64,000 nt of DNA from Caballeronia sordidicola (GTDB lineage Bacteria; Pseudomonadota; Gammaproteobacteria; Burkholderiales; Burkholderiaceae), in NCBI RefSeq assembly GCF_002220365.1, contig NZ_MTHB01000255.1, forward strand, positions 1-64,000, given 5' to 3'. Both the position numbers and the translations under genes were made by a program. The stretch's first letter is position 1; every line of letters begins with the position of its first letter. The notes under the pieces are model-generated. The model was not told the origin of the DNA. It searched no databases and was given only the letters and a program-made list of their open reading frames with translations. Below are positions 8,012-16,535 of the stretch, in pieces.

Positions 8012-8395
8012 TTAACTGGTAATTTCGACTCGTGTGCCATCGGGGGCCACTATCACAGCCTCATAGAACCCATCGCCCGTGCGACGAGGGCCAGACAACA
8101 AGATTCCGTTTGCCGCGCAACGCTTGGCCAACGCGTCGACAGCATCGGCATTGCCAAGCGAAACCGCGATATGGTCCCAGCCGAGGCACTCATCAGCTGC
8201 TTTTTCGGCGACCCAAGGCCCCGTCATCAGTTCAATCTGAAGCGAGTCCGGTGTTAGCCTGATGAAGCACGATGTGAATCCAGGACGCCGGGCGCTATGG
8301 TAAAGCGGTCCGACTTCGGCATTAAAATACTTACGCCAGAATTCGGCGGCAGTTGTAATGTCGCGTGTCCACAATGCCACATGTGCTAATCGCAT
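8012..8395 (-). CDS. VOC (glyoxalase/dioxygenase superfamily) protein
   Basis: Single vicinal-oxygen-chelate module pair of 127 residues. The four usual metal positions are all filled: H5 (MRLAHVAL), E55 (LQIELM), H75 (WDHIAV) and E124 (RVEITS), the His/Glu/His/Glu pattern of glyoxalase I-like enzymes. The open frame extends to 8455, but ATG 8395 is preceded by GAGGA and starts exactly at the family's first beta strand. The gene runs in the same direction as the GH13 gene, 201 bp behind it. The substrate is unknown; glyoxalase, dioxygenase, epimerase or resistance roles all occur in this fold. Confidence 0.8.
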   Translation of the reverse strand: MRLAHVALWTRDITTAAEFWRKYFNAEVGPLYHSARRPGFTSCFIRLTPDSLQIELMTGPWVAEKAADECLGWDHIAVSLGNADAVDALAKRCAANGILLSGPRRTGDGFYEAVIVAPDGTRVEITS

Positions 8396-8596
8396 ACTTT
8401 CCTCGTTAGTTTCTCTCAACTGCTCGGATTGACGCGCAGCTGTGAGTTCCTTCATTGCACTGTTGCAGCGACTGCGGATCAGCGGATCAGCGGGTCGCGC
8501 TAGACAGTCGGGTTTTGCGAACAGACGTACGGCCAGGGCAACACCGCTTGATTCAAGTCAGTGAGAATGCAGGGGCGTGCCCGTGCTTTGGAAGCG

Positions 8597-10687
8597 TTAT
8601 CTCTCATCGTCTTCGTCAACGATTGCCCCAGGCAGGGCGCTCACAATGCGTAGCGAAACCCCACGGTAGCCATCGAGAGAAATTCTCAGTGTGCCTAACT
8701 CTTCAAGGTCACCAACAACGGACTCCGCAAGCATGTCGACGACTGGACCAGAAGCAACGCCTGGCAACAATATCAATTCGTCGACAGTGCTTGCGCTGAA
8801 ATTAAGAGCTGTCACTTGCGTGCCTTTGCCCGCAGGAAGTTCATGAACCATGACGAGCAGGCTGGGCGAGGTGACATCGGGTATGGCTATCTGTTTGCTC
8901 GAAGCAATCTTATAGGCTTCGCGCACTGATAAGAGGTGTTTAAGTTGTGAGGCAAAGGAATTGGGATTAGCCAGCTGTTCGGGTAGGGGGCCGTATAAGG
9001 CTATTGTCTTAGGGATGCCTTCTCCGGATACGGCTGCGTCCGGATTCTCACCAGTCAGGTCGTAGGCGCCGCGATGAATCCACCGGGTATCGCCGTCTGC
9101 CATGCGTTCCTCGACCTTTGCAATGGGTAATGGCAATGCGCCCACAAGGTCCCAACCTGAGATTGCAAAGACGCCGGGTTGAAGAGCGTTATACATCGCA
9201 AGCAGCAAGTGAATTTGCTGGATGTTTTCCTTGTCCTGCTCGGTCATGGAGTCCAGCTCACGAATGTTAAGCGCGGCAGTGATAATGCTCGCAGTCGTGC
9301 AGGAAACTCCATTTGTGACGAATCTCAGGTTGTAAGGGGCGTGTTCACCGCTTAGGCGTTCGTACATCGTTTCGCGGATGTGTTCGCGGAGAATGTTTCC
9401 AGGCCATGTCTGGCCTTGAAACGTGAATGTAGTGTTTGCATGCAAGGTCCAGAAATGTACGAGTTCGAGTGTCAGCTCATCATGATTCTGAAGCGCATGG
9501 ATCAGGGATCCGGGGTCTATTCCGTACTGGTGCACCGTTTTCAGCATGAGTCGGAGAAACTCGGTATCGCCTGTCAACAGTGCATGCTGATAAGCCGGGC
9601 GCGTGATGAAATCATAGGAGAGGTCGGCACCGCCTTTTGACATCGCTGCGATGTCATCGACGGTGAGATTCAGCTCCTGAAAGCTGAAGCCTCCGGCTTT
9701 ACGTATTGCTCCTCCAAGCAACTGATTGCTGGTAATCGAAAGCGGATGGCTCTCGGACCAGGCATTGCCATGTGGCCGGCGCTCAATGCCCAGAAAACCA
9801 TTTGCGTCCAAACGGATCCCGCGCGCCCCAAGAACATCGAGGCAGTGGAGGGCGTCCCCAATGATCAGCTGCTGTGCGGCGAAGGTCGGGTCCAGCCAAT
9901 TAAGCGAGGGCTGTCCCTCTTTGAAGTAGTGCAGGTAGACCCAGCGTCGGGGCACGCCATCGACCCCGACGACGGGAGGCGTTGCGCTCCAATCAGTTTC
10001 TTTGATTCCTGGCTCAAAAAAGATGACACGTTGAAGCTGTCCAACTATGTAGCACTTCTCCTTGAGTGCATCCACAATCTTTGGCGGCAAGTTGACCGCA
10101 TCTCTTCCTTCGGGAACATCAGGAAGAATGCTCCAGTCATCTGGCTTGATTTCGACCATGTGATAGAGGCCGGGATAGTCGCCGTAGTTCATCTCGGCTA
10201 ACCGGAAGTCGGCTCCCTTTCCTGTGTGCGATGGGATGACGTCGTCGATGACAACTGCATTGTGAGCCGCTGCCATTCTGCTCATCGCGACGAACTCTTC
10301 TTCGGTGCCAAAGCGCGCGTCGATTCCGAGACCGATGCGGTCGAAGTTGCCGTCAATCGACGGCGTGAAAGTCTGGCCTGTGAGTCCACCCGCCAGCTTT
10401 GTTGGGCCGGGGTGAACAGCTTGGATACCGATTGAGGACAATGCGCGCCAAAGCGCATCGCTGCCGAGGGTTCGAAGGACGGAGTCGCCCGGTGCCGTGA
10501 TGACCGCCCCGGGATAAGCCGTGAACCACACTGACGACATGGCGCAGGCTATTCGAGGTCTGGACTCGGCATACGGGTGTAACCAGAGTCTGGCTTGTCC
10601 GGCGTATGTGCGGGCGCGGGTACGGAGTTGATGAAGCATCGAATGACTGACGAGCCACTCAACATATTCGGCGACTGGAGTATTCAC
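8597..10687 (-). CDS. GH13 family protein, trehalose synthase (maltose glucosylmutase)-like
   Basis: Large alpha-amylase-superfamily enzyme, 696 residues, starting at a GTG with a GAGG upstream. The TIM-barrel catalytic triad can be placed: nucleophile D294 (GIRLDANGFL), acid/base E338 (FSFQELN) and transition-state stabiliser D403 (LQNHDELT). The IDDVIPSHTGKG segment is conserved region I. The Asn-His-Asp-Glu motif and the long insert between regions I and II resemble trehalose synthases (maltose-trehalose interconversion) and related glucosyl-transferring GH13 enzymes more than secreted amylases. There is no signal peptide, so it is cytoplasmic. The last part (about 600-696) looks like the usual beta-sandwich C-domain. 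No treY, treZ or glgE neighbours are present, so the physiological role is open. Confidence 0.78.
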   Translation of the reverse strand: MNTPVAEYVEWLVSHSMLHQLRTRARTYAGQARLWLHPYAESRPRIACAMSSVWFTAYPGAVITAPGDSVLRTLGSDALWRALSSIGIQAVHPGPTKLAGGLTGQTFTPSIDGNFDRIGLGIDARFGTEEEFVAMSRMAAAHNAVVIDDVIPSHTGKGADFRLAEMNYGDYPGLYHMVEIKPDDWSILPDVPEGRDAVNLPPKIVDALKEKCYIVGQLQRVIFFEPGIKETDWSATPPVVGVDGVPRRWVYLHYFKEGQPSLNWLDPTFAAQQLIIGDALHCLDVLGARGIRLDANGFLGIERRPHGNAWSESHPLSITSNQLLGGAIRKAGGFSFQELNLTVDDIAAMSKGGADLSYDFITRPAYQHALLTGDTEFLRLMLKTVHQYGIDPGSLIHALQNHDELTLELVHFWTLHANTTFTFQGQTWPGNILREHIRETMYERLSGEHAPYNLRFVTNGVSCTTASIITAALNIRELDSMTEQDKENIQQIHLLLAMYNALQPGVFAISGWDLVGALPLPIAKVEERMADGDTRWIHRGAYDLTGENPDAAVSGEGIPKTIALYGPLPEQLANPNSFASQLKHLLSVREAYKIASSKQIAIPDVTSPSLLVMVHELPAGKGTQVTALNFSASTVDELILLPGVASGPVVDMLAESVVGDLEELGTLRISLDGYRGVSLRIVSALPGAIVDEDDER

Positions 10688-11157
10688 GGCAGGCCTCTTC
10701 GGGAAAATGCTGTTTGTGCGCTCACGAAAAATCTCAACTTACGCGCAGTGCTCTCTTGCAAAGGCTATACCCAAAGATGGCTAGGAGCGGTGCGATTTGC
10801 AGCGAAAAAGGGATCTGCTTCAAAGTGCGCAAACTTGCGTCACATCGCCTTGATGGCGGGTATGGAAGCGCAGACGTTGCGTTGCGATTTCGCGCATATT
10901 GGCGTCACTCAGCGTCGCCTTGCTTCCGAGCCGAGCTATCTTGGGCATCGGTGGCCGTCGAGTCACCGCGCAGTTCGCTTCCATTGAGATGTCTGCAGAG
11001 TACTGCACGCAAACCGGCCGTCGTCGCATCCTTAAAGAGGCCATTGCGTTGCGCACATGGTTTCCGCCCACGCGACCGACGCGTTGGTCGTTCTTTCCCT
11101 TCACAATGGATGAGTGGCAGAGGGAAAATCTCCTGGTTAGGCGTTGTCGTTTAAATA
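10688..11157. other. Non-coding or decayed region between the GH13 gene and the IS
   Basis: 470 bp with no convincing gene. It should contain the GH13 promoter. A short reverse frame around 10823-10952 (beginning MPKIARLGSKATLSD) slightly resembles the start of a LacI-type regulator but loses any similarity after about 15 residues and stops after 42. It may be a regulator remnant. The stretch ends at the IS target site. Confidence 0.4.
11152..11157. repeat. Left copy of the IS target duplication (TAAATA)
   Basis: TAAATA directly abuts the left IS end and is repeated directly after the right end (12796-12801), so this is probably a target-site duplication made on insertion. Confidence 0.65.
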
Positions 11158-11223
11158 GTCTGCCTTGCAGAAGTGCGTAAGGCCCCGTCTAACTTGACGA
11201 TGCGGTTAGTTGGCGAGTAAGAG

Positions 11224-11266
11224 AACTCCCAGAACGAATATCGATCTGATAAAGATTCTGGGAGTT
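11224..11266 (+). promoter_or_regulatory. Left-end IS hairpin upstream of the transposase start
   Basis: AACTCCCAGAA (11224-11234) pairs perfectly with TTCTGGGAGTT (11256-11266). The right arm holds a GGGAG Shine-Dalgarno-like run and lies 15 bp before the transposase ATG. In other ISs such hairpins form only on read-through transcripts and block translation; the same protective role is inferred here. Confidence 0.5.
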
Positions 11267-11281
11267 TCGGAGTGGTCGCCA

Positions 11282-12778
11282 ATGAGCACGCCTGATTTCT
11301 TTCGTAGTCGTCTGGACGCGATGATTGATCTGCGTCACCCGCTTGCCGTGTTGGCAACGAAGATGTCGTGGGCTTCAATCGAAACGACGCTTGCTCCCCT
11401 GTTCGAGCGACGCTCACGCGATGGGCGCGTGAGCGAAGCGGTTGACCTGTTTGGCTCGAACTCACTGGAACTTGCCGGTGGCGTCAGTGCGGCTGGACGT
11501 CCGCGCTTGCCGATGCGGCTGATGGTGGGTCTGCTGTACCTGAAGCACGCCTACAACGAGAGTGACGAAACAGTGTGCGAGCGCTGGGCGCAGGACGTGT
11601 ACTTCCAGTTCTTTTGCGGCGAGGAGTATTTCCAGCCGCGTCTGCCGTGCGACCCGACCAACCTGGTGCGCTTTCGGCAGGCGCTGGGCGAAGCCGGTGT
11701 CGAGGAGCTGCTCGCGGCGACGATCGCGGCTGCGGTGCAGATGAAGGCGGTGACGCCGGTCGAATTCGAGCGCGTGATTGTCGACACCACGGTGCAAGAG
11801 AAGGCGATTGCGTATCCGACCGACAGCCGTCTGCTGGAGGTGGCGCGCGCCAGACTCGTTCAGTTGGCGCAACGCGCAGGGTTGGGGCTGAAGCAAACGT
11901 ACGCGCGCGAAGGCAAGCGGCTGCGGCGCCGCGCAGGCGGGGATGCACATGCGAAGCAGTTCAAGCGCCTGCGTCGTGTACTCAAACGTCAGCGCACAGT
12001 CTTGGGACGGTTGCTGCGCGATATCGAACGCAAGCTGTCCGGGGCTTCGGACGAACGGCAGCCACAACTGCGCGTCTGGCTTGAGCGGGCCTGGCGCATT
12101 TGCCGCCAACGTCCAAAGGACAAGAACAAACTCTACGCACTGCATGCGCCTGAAGTTGAATGCATTGGGAAAGGAAAGGCACGCCAGCCCTACGAGTTCG
12201 GCGTCAAGGTGAGCCTCGCGATCACGGAGAAGCACGGGTTGATCGTCGGTGCCTGGGCGTTCCCTGGCAACCCCTATGACGGCCACACACTGGCCGAGCA
12301 ACTCGAACAGAGCTCCATTCTGTTGCAGGACCTGCCCGGTACACCGCAGCCGAAGACCGTATTGGTCGATCTCGGGTTTCGTGGCGTCGACTCGGAGGTA
12401 TCACCAGTACACCTGATTCATCGTGGAAAACACAGGACGCTGACCAGCACGCAGCGCCGCTGGCTCAAGCGACGGCAGGCGATTGAACCGATCATCGGCC
12501 ATGTGAAGCACGATCACGGTATGCGTCGTTGCTGGCTAAAAGGGCAAACCGGCGATGCGCTGCATGCCGTGCTGTGCGCCACGGGCTACAACCTGCGCTG
12601 GCTGTTGCGGGCGATTGTTCGCCTGGGTCTGCGGCCCATCTTTTTTATCCTCGCCTGGCTGCATTGGATCGTCAATGTCCCGTCGCATCCGCTGCTTGCG
12701 CACCGGAAACGCTTCCGGCGCCTAACCTTCCCGCTCCCACAAAATGCCCCGATCGGCGTCGTGCATCAAGCAAACTGA
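11282..12778 (+). CDS. IS5-superfamily-type DDE transposase
   Basis: Transposase of about 498 residues from ATG 11282 (the frame is open from 11210). The N-terminus (RPRLPMRLMVGLLYLKHAYN...CERWAQDVYFQFFCG) is the InsH-type DUF772 DNA-binding domain. The RNase-H-fold catalytic residues can be assigned: D168 (VIVDTTVQEKA), D363 (VLVDLGFRG) and E402 (AIEPIIGHVK). A basic insertion (about 205-250) separates the first Asp from the second, which makes the protein longer than classical IS5 transposase. The C-terminus ends in a hydrophobic-basic segment. No frameshift or internal stop is visible. Confidence 0.88.
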   Translation: MSTPDFFRSRLDAMIDLRHPLAVLATKMSWASIETTLAPLFERRSRDGRVSEAVDLFGSNSLELAGGVSAAGRPRLPMRLMVGLLYLKHAYNESDETVCERWAQDVYFQFFCGEEYFQPRLPCDPTNLVRFRQALGEAGVEELLAATIAAAVQMKAVTPVEFERVIVDTTVQEKAIAYPTDSRLLEVARARLVQLAQRAGLGLKQTYAREGKRLRRRAGGDAHAKQFKRLRRVLKRQRTVLGRLLRDIERKLSGASDERQPQLRVWLERAWRICRQRPKDKNKLYALHAPEVECIGKGKARQPYEFGVKVSLAITEKHGLIVGAWAFPGNPYDGHTLAEQLEQSSILLQDLPGTPQPKTVLVDLGFRGVDSEVSPVHLIHRGKHRTLTSTQRRWLKRRQAIEPIIGHVKHDHGMRRCWLKGQTGDALHAVLCATGYNLRWLLRAIVRLGLRPIFFILAWLHWIVNVPSHPLLAHRKRFRRLTFPLPQNAPIGVVHQAN

Positions 12779-12795
12779 ATTTTGCAGGGCCGACT

Positions 12796-12801
12796 AAATA
12801 C
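12796..12801. repeat. Right copy of the IS target duplication (TAAATA)
   Basis: Matches 11152-11157 exactly and abuts the right terminal repeat. Confidence 0.65.
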
Positions 12802-12883
12802 AAAGACTTAAAATTGTCTAGCAGTGGGTATTATTCGGAAAAAACGGCTGCGCAATCGCCCGGGCTAAGGAGCCTTGCAGCGT

Positions 12884-12900
12884 ACCCGCATAATGCGGGT
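12884..12900. promoter_or_regulatory. Palindrome upstream of the alanyl-tRNA editing gene
   Basis: ACCCGCAT and ATGCGGGT are perfect arms around one base, followed by TTCATTTT, 37 bp before the alaX start. It could be an operator or a small terminator for transcription leaving the IS. Confidence 0.35.
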
Positions 12901-12936
12901 TCATTTTCAGCCAGCGGCAGACCAGGAGACATTTCC

Positions 12937-13668
12937 ATGAGCACACGCGCGTTGTTTCGCGAAGACGCCTATTTGACGCGCTGCGAAGCGTCGATCACGG
13001 CTATCGACGAGCTGGGTATCCATCTCGATCAAACCGTGTTTTATCCGCTGGGCGGCGGTCAGGCCGGTGACGCCGGATCGCTGACGCTGGCGGATGGCAC
13101 ACGCATCGAAATAGCGGATACCCGCAAGGCCAAGTTCGAAGGCGCGACGCCCGATGACGCCGTCCACGTGCCTGCGCCGGATCAGGAAGCACTGTTCGCG
13201 AAGCTGCAAGTGGGCGATCGGGTGACGGCCGGGATCGACTGGGAGCGGCGCTACCGTCACATGCGCCTGCACACAGCGACGCATCTGCTGTGCGCGGCGC
13301 TACCGTATCCCGTCGATGGCTGCAGCATCACCAGCGGCTATGCGCGCATGGATTTCGCGACGGTCGAACCGATCGAACGCGAGGCGCTGGAAATACGCTT
13401 GCGCGAGCTGATTGGCGGCGCGCATCCGGTGGCGACCGAGTGGATCACCGACCAGGAGATGGAAGAGCGTCCCGAGCTTGTGCGCACGATGAGCGTAAAG
13501 CCACCGGTCGGCATGGGGCGAGTGCGTTTGCTGCGCATCGAGGGTATCGACTTGCAGCCATGCGGCGGTACACATGTTCGCAATACGAGCGAGATCGGTG
13601 AGCTGCGGATCGCGAAGGTGGAGAAGAAAAGCGCACGCACGCGGCGTCTCGTGATCGAGTTCGCGTGA
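12937..13668 (+). CDS. alaX: AlaX-type alanyl-tRNA editing protein
   Basis: Free-standing homologue of the AlaRS editing domain, which hydrolyses mischarged Ser- or Gly-tRNA(Ala) in trans. The zinc-site motifs are intact: HTATH (H112, H116) and CGGTH (C209, H213). The frame is open far upstream into the IS, but ATG 12937 follows AGGAG and starts with typical AlaX sequence, giving 243 residues. It lacks the GG-motif domain and C-Ala, so it is the AlaX-M type. The stop overlaps the next start (TGATG), so DUF924 is translationally coupled. The IS ends 141 bp upstream, which could affect its promoter. Confidence 0.9.
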   Translation: MSTRALFREDAYLTRCEASITAIDELGIHLDQTVFYPLGGGQAGDAGSLTLADGTRIEIADTRKAKFEGATPDDAVHVPAPDQEALFAKLQVGDRVTAGIDWERRYRHMRLHTATHLLCAALPYPVDGCSITSGYARMDFATVEPIEREALEIRLRELIGGAHPVATEWITDQEMEERPELVRTMSVKPPVGMGRVRLLRIEGIDLQPCGGTHVRNTSEIGELRIAKVEKKSARTRRLVIEFA

Positions 13669-14258
13669 TGCTCGACGCACGCGCGCAAGCGGTGCTCGAC
13701 GTTTGGTTCGGTGCGCCGGATTCGGCGGAGTTTGGCCACCCGCGCAAGGCCTGGTTCAAGAAGGACGCAAGCTTCGACGCCATGCTTCACGAGCGCTTCG
13801 GCGCTTTGATCGAAGAAGCATTGGAAGGTCGGCTTGCATCGTGGTCCGCGACACCGCTCGGCGCGCTGGCGTTGATCGTGTTGCTCGACCAGTTCACCCG
13901 CAATTGTTTTCGCAGCACGTCGCGTGCATTCGCCGGTGATGCTGAAGCGTTAAAGCGGGCTCGTTCGCTGGTTGATTCGCGCGACGAGCTCGCATTGCCG
14001 ACGATTCATCATCGCGTTTTCGCTTACATGCCGTTTGAGCACGATGAAACCTTGGCAAGCCAGCGCGAAGCCGTGCGTCTGTTACAAGCGCTCTTCGATG
14101 AAACCGGCGACGAGGACGTCGAAGACTTTCTGCAATACGCGCGCCGTCATGCTGAAGTGATCGAGCGGTTTGGCCGCTTTCCGCATCGCAACGTTACCCT
14201 CGGCCGCGAGACAACGGCTGCAGAACACGCGTGGCTCAAGAAAAAGGGCGGCTTCTAG
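13668..14258 (+). CDS. DUF924 family protein
   Basis: 196-residue alpha-helical protein of the DUF924 family, a TPR-like fold with no settled biochemical role. Family signatures visible are VLDVWFG near the N-terminus, LALIVLLDQFTRNCFR (about 65-80), YMPFEHDE (about 123-130) and the C-terminal RFGRFPHRN followed by T...E. ATG 13668 overlaps the alaX stop by one base and is chosen over GTG 13665. Coupling to alaX is a common arrangement but does not define the function. It converges on the SDR gene. Confidence 0.88.
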   Translation: MLDARAQAVLDVWFGAPDSAEFGHPRKAWFKKDASFDAMLHERFGALIEEALEGRLASWSATPLGALALIVLLDQFTRNCFRSTSRAFAGDAEALKRARSLVDSRDELALPTIHHRVFAYMPFEHDETLASQREAVRLLQALFDETGDEDVEDFLQYARRHAEVIERFGRFPHRNVTLGRETTAAEHAWLKKKGGF

Positions 14259-14278
14259 CGTTCCAACGTTTTAGCGCT

Positions 14279-15025
14279 TCAACGCCCGCCGGCCACGTCG
14301 AGCAATGCGCCGGTCACATACGCCGACGCATCCGATAACAGCCACACAATCGATTCCGCCACTTCATCCGCCGTACCGGGCCGCCCCAGCGGCGCGAGCG
14401 CGCCCAACTGCGCTGCGCGATCGGGCTTGCCGCCGCTTGCGTGAATCTCGGTATCGATCAAACCGGGCCGGACGGCATTCACGCGCACGCCTTGCGGACC
14501 GAGCTCTTTCGCGAGGCCGATCGTCAAGGTATCGACGGCGCCTTTCGATCCCGCGTAATCCACATACTCGTTCGGCGACCCAAGCCGCGCTGCCGCTGAC
14601 GACACATTGACGATCGACCCGCCGCGTCCGCCACGTTTGGTCGACATGCGCCGCGCCGCTTCACGCGCGCAGAGATACGCGCCGAGCACGTTGGTATCGA
14701 AGACGCGTTTCATGCGCGCGAGGTCCATATCGGCGAGCGCGGAACCGGGCGCGACAATGCCCGCGTTGTTCACGAAGCCATCGATAGGACCGAACGCGCG
14801 CACTGTTGCATCGAATAGGGCTATCACGTCGGCCTCTTCGCAGACGTCGCCCTGGATCGCGATCGCGCGGCCACCGGCGGCTTCCACACGGGCAACGGTT
14901 TCATCGGCGGCGCTGCGGTTGGTCGCGTAATTCACGCCTATCGACCAGCCGCGCGCCGCGCACAGCAACGCGGCGGCACGGCCGATTCCGCGGCTGCCGC
15001 CCGTGATCAACACTACCTTCGACAT
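14279..15025 (-). CDS. SDR family NAD(P)-dependent oxidoreductase
   Basis: Classical short-chain dehydrogenase/reductase, 248 residues from ATG 15025, which has GAGGAG upstream (an in-frame ATG two codons earlier is less likely). Rossmann motif TGGSRGIG near the N-terminus, NNAG in the middle, catalytic Ser in VSSAAA and YxxxK as YAGSK. An Asn-Tyr-Ala-Thr-Asn-Arg stretch after beta-2 suggests NADP preference. The C-terminus resembles glucose/3-oxoacyl reductases; the substrate is unknown. It is the last gene of a TetR-LOG-SDR unit, 23 bp after LOG. Confidence 0.9.
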   Translation of the reverse strand: MSKVVLITGGSRGIGRAAALLCAARGWSIGVNYATNRSAADETVARVEAAGGRAIAIQGDVCEEADVIALFDATVRAFGPIDGFVNNAGIVAPGSALADMDLARMKRVFDTNVLGAYLCAREAARRMSTKRGGRGGSIVNVSSAAARLGSPNEYVDYAGSKGAVDTLTIGLAKELGPQGVRVNAVRPGLIDTEIHASGGKPDRAAQLGALAPLGRPGTADEVAESIVWLLSDASAYVTGALLDVAGGR

Positions 15026-15047
15026 GGTCAACTCCTCGCTTGGGATA

Positions 15048-15632
15048 TCAAACCGCGTCGCGTTTCTCGGGCCAGCGGTCCACCAGTGGCGGTGTGTAGG
15101 CCTTGAGCGCTCCGATAAGCTTCACGGGATCGGCGTTGACTTGCAGCATGTCGAGGAACGGCGCGCGCATGAATCCTTCTTCCACCGTATGGCGCAGCAT
15201 GGCGAGCAGTGGATCGTAATACCCGTTCACGTTCAGCAGCGCGACCGGCTTTTCGTGATACCTGAGCTGCGCCCACGTGTAGACCTCGAACAGCTCTTCG
15301 AACGTACCGACACCGCCGGGCATCGATACAAACGCATCGGCGAGATCAGCCATTTTCTTCTTGCGCTGATGCATGTCGGGCACGACGTACAGCTCCGTCA
15401 AACCTTTATGGCCGACTTCCTTGTTCATCAGCAATTCGGGGATCACACCGATGGCGCGGCCACCCAGCGCGAGGACTTCGTCGGCGATGGTGCCCATCAA
15501 ACCCACGCTCCCGCCGCCGTAGACCAGCGCGAGATCCGCTTCGACCAACGCGCGGCCGAACGCTTTTGCCGCTTCGGCATAGACCGGCCTGGCTCCATTG
15601 GCGGAGCCGCAATATACGCAGACTGCTTTCAT
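15048..15632 (-). CDS. LOG family protein (cytokinin riboside monophosphate phosphoribohydrolase-like)
   Basis: 194-residue Rossmann-like protein of the TIGR00730/LOG family, which hydrolyses N6-modified or plain AMP to base and ribose 5-phosphate. The diagnostic motifs are GGGSVGLMG and the active-site PGGVGTFEE. The start codon overlaps the TetR stop by one base (TAATG), indicating translational coupling. In bacteria the role is probably nucleotide salvage rather than hormone production. Confidence 0.92.
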   Translation of the reverse strand: MKAVCVYCGSANGARPVYAEAAKAFGRALVEADLALVYGGGSVGLMGTIADEVLALGGRAIGVIPELLMNKEVGHKGLTELYVVPDMHQRKKKMADLADAFVSMPGGVGTFEELFEVYTWAQLRYHEKPVALLNVNGYYDPLLAMLRHTVEEGFMRAPFLDMLQVNADPVKLIGALKAYTPPLVDRWPEKRDAV

Positions 15633-16348
15633 TAAATAGGTTCCTTAGGGGCGCCGTCTTCCTTCGGCGCGCGGTAATCGGCAAAGACGCGTTCCGGCAT
15701 TTTCCCCGACACGAGGTCGTCGAAAATCTGCCGTGATCGCCCGCGGAGATAGGGCGCCATCACCGAGATAATTTGCAGGCTCGCTTGATGCAATTCCGCG
15801 CGGATCGTGTCCTGCTCGTTGTATTTGCGCGGATTCATGACGAACTGGTACGACAGCCAGTATGTCGCGATCACCCCCATGTTGGTCGCGATCACCTTGA
15901 TTTCAGCGGGTGTTGCAACCATTTCGTGATCGGTGACCAGTGCCTCGCACAACTGCTGCGCGAAGTTGACCTTGTGAGTGATGATCTGTTTGAAATGCGT
16001 TTCCAGCGTGCGGTTGCGGGCGAGCAGATCGTTCAGGTCGCGATACAAAAACCGGTACTGCCACAGGAAATCCGCCATGTACTGCAGGTACGACCACATC
16101 TCGTCAATCGTTGGACGATGGTCTTCCGGAAAGCGCAGCCGCTTTTCGATCTGCTGTTCGAACTGCGCGAAGATGCTGTTGATGATGTCGTCTTTGTTGC
16201 GGAAATGGTAGTACAGGTTACCTGGACTGATTTCCATCTCTTCGGCGATGGTGGTCGTCGTGACGTTCGGTTCCCCGATATCGTTGAACAGCTTCAGCGA
16301 TAGTTCGAGAATCCGTTCACGGGTGCGGCGGGGAGGTTTTGCTTCCAT
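15632..16348 (-). CDS. TetR/AcrR family transcriptional regulator
   Basis: 238-residue TetR regulator. The N-terminal HTH is classic (RERILELSLKLFNDIG...TTTTIAEEMEISPGNLYYHFRNKDDI, residues about 10-58). The longer C-terminal ligand domain carries aromatic-rich helices (WSYLQYMADFLWQYRFLYRDL) typical of regulators of fatty-acid or polyhydroxyalkanoate genes. It is first in the TetR-LOG-SDR unit and probably controls it through the palindrome at 16415-16427. Confidence 0.92.
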   Translation of the reverse strand: MEAKPPRRTRERILELSLKLFNDIGEPNVTTTTIAEEMEISPGNLYYHFRNKDDIINSIFAQFEQQIEKRLRFPEDHRPTIDEMWSYLQYMADFLWQYRFLYRDLNDLLARNRTLETHFKQIITHKVNFAQQLCEALVTDHEMVATPAEIKVIATNMGVIATYWLSYQFVMNPRKYNEQDTIRAELHQASLQIISVMAPYLRGRSRQIFDDLVSGKMPERVFADYRAPKEDGAPKEPI

Positions 16349-16402
16349 GTCGTCCGGACCTGGTTGACCGGTTCCGGGTGGGGGCGGCCGGGTGCGGCCA
16401 GC

Positions 16403-16427
16403 GTGACAGCTTGGGTGACAGCGTCAC
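16403..16427 (-). promoter_or_regulatory. TetR operator candidate
   Basis: GTGACAGC is repeated directly (16403-16410, 16415-16422), and the second copy forms the palindrome GTGAC-AGC-GTCAC (16415-16427). It lies between a reverse-strand TATAAT (16464-16469) and the TetR start, where binding would block transcription, so autorepression is likely. Confidence 0.5.
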
Positions 16428-16463
16428 GAACCCGGAATCGGTGGGTATCTTGGATATCGGACG

Positions 16464-16469
16464 ATTATA
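16464..16469 (-). promoter_or_regulatory. Promoter -10 for the TetR-LOG-SDR operon
   Basis: The reverse strand reads a perfect TATAAT 115 bp upstream of the TetR start. No good -35 is visible at 17 bp, consistent with a weak or regulated promoter. Confidence 0.45.
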
Positions 16470-16535
16470 AACGGCTGAGTGGGTGCGGAGTCTGCGCAGG
16501 GGGCCAGATGCGTGCCGCATGGTGTTAAAAGGCGT

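Larger units (their letters stand above)
11158..12795 (+). mobile_element. Insertion sequence, IS5-superfamily-like DDE element, 1638 bp
   Basis: The ends were placed by matching terminal repeats: left GTCTGCCTTGCAGAAGT and the reverse complement of the right end GTCGGCCCTGCAAAATT agree at 13 of 17 positions. TAAATA flanks both sides. One full-length transposase fills the element, so it may still be active. Family placement (IS5 versus IS1182-like) is by transposase appearance only. It separates the accessory catabolic genes from the core alaX region and interrupts no recognisable gene. Confidence 0.75.

Noticed and set aside
11462..12301. 279-codon reverse frame inside the IS
   Set aside because: Antisense to the transposase; no known accessory IS gene resembles it.
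12529..12936. N-terminal extension of the alaX frame into the IS
   Set aside because: It overlaps transposase codons in another frame and lacks AlaX similarity; ATG 12937 has a proper Shine-Dalgarno.
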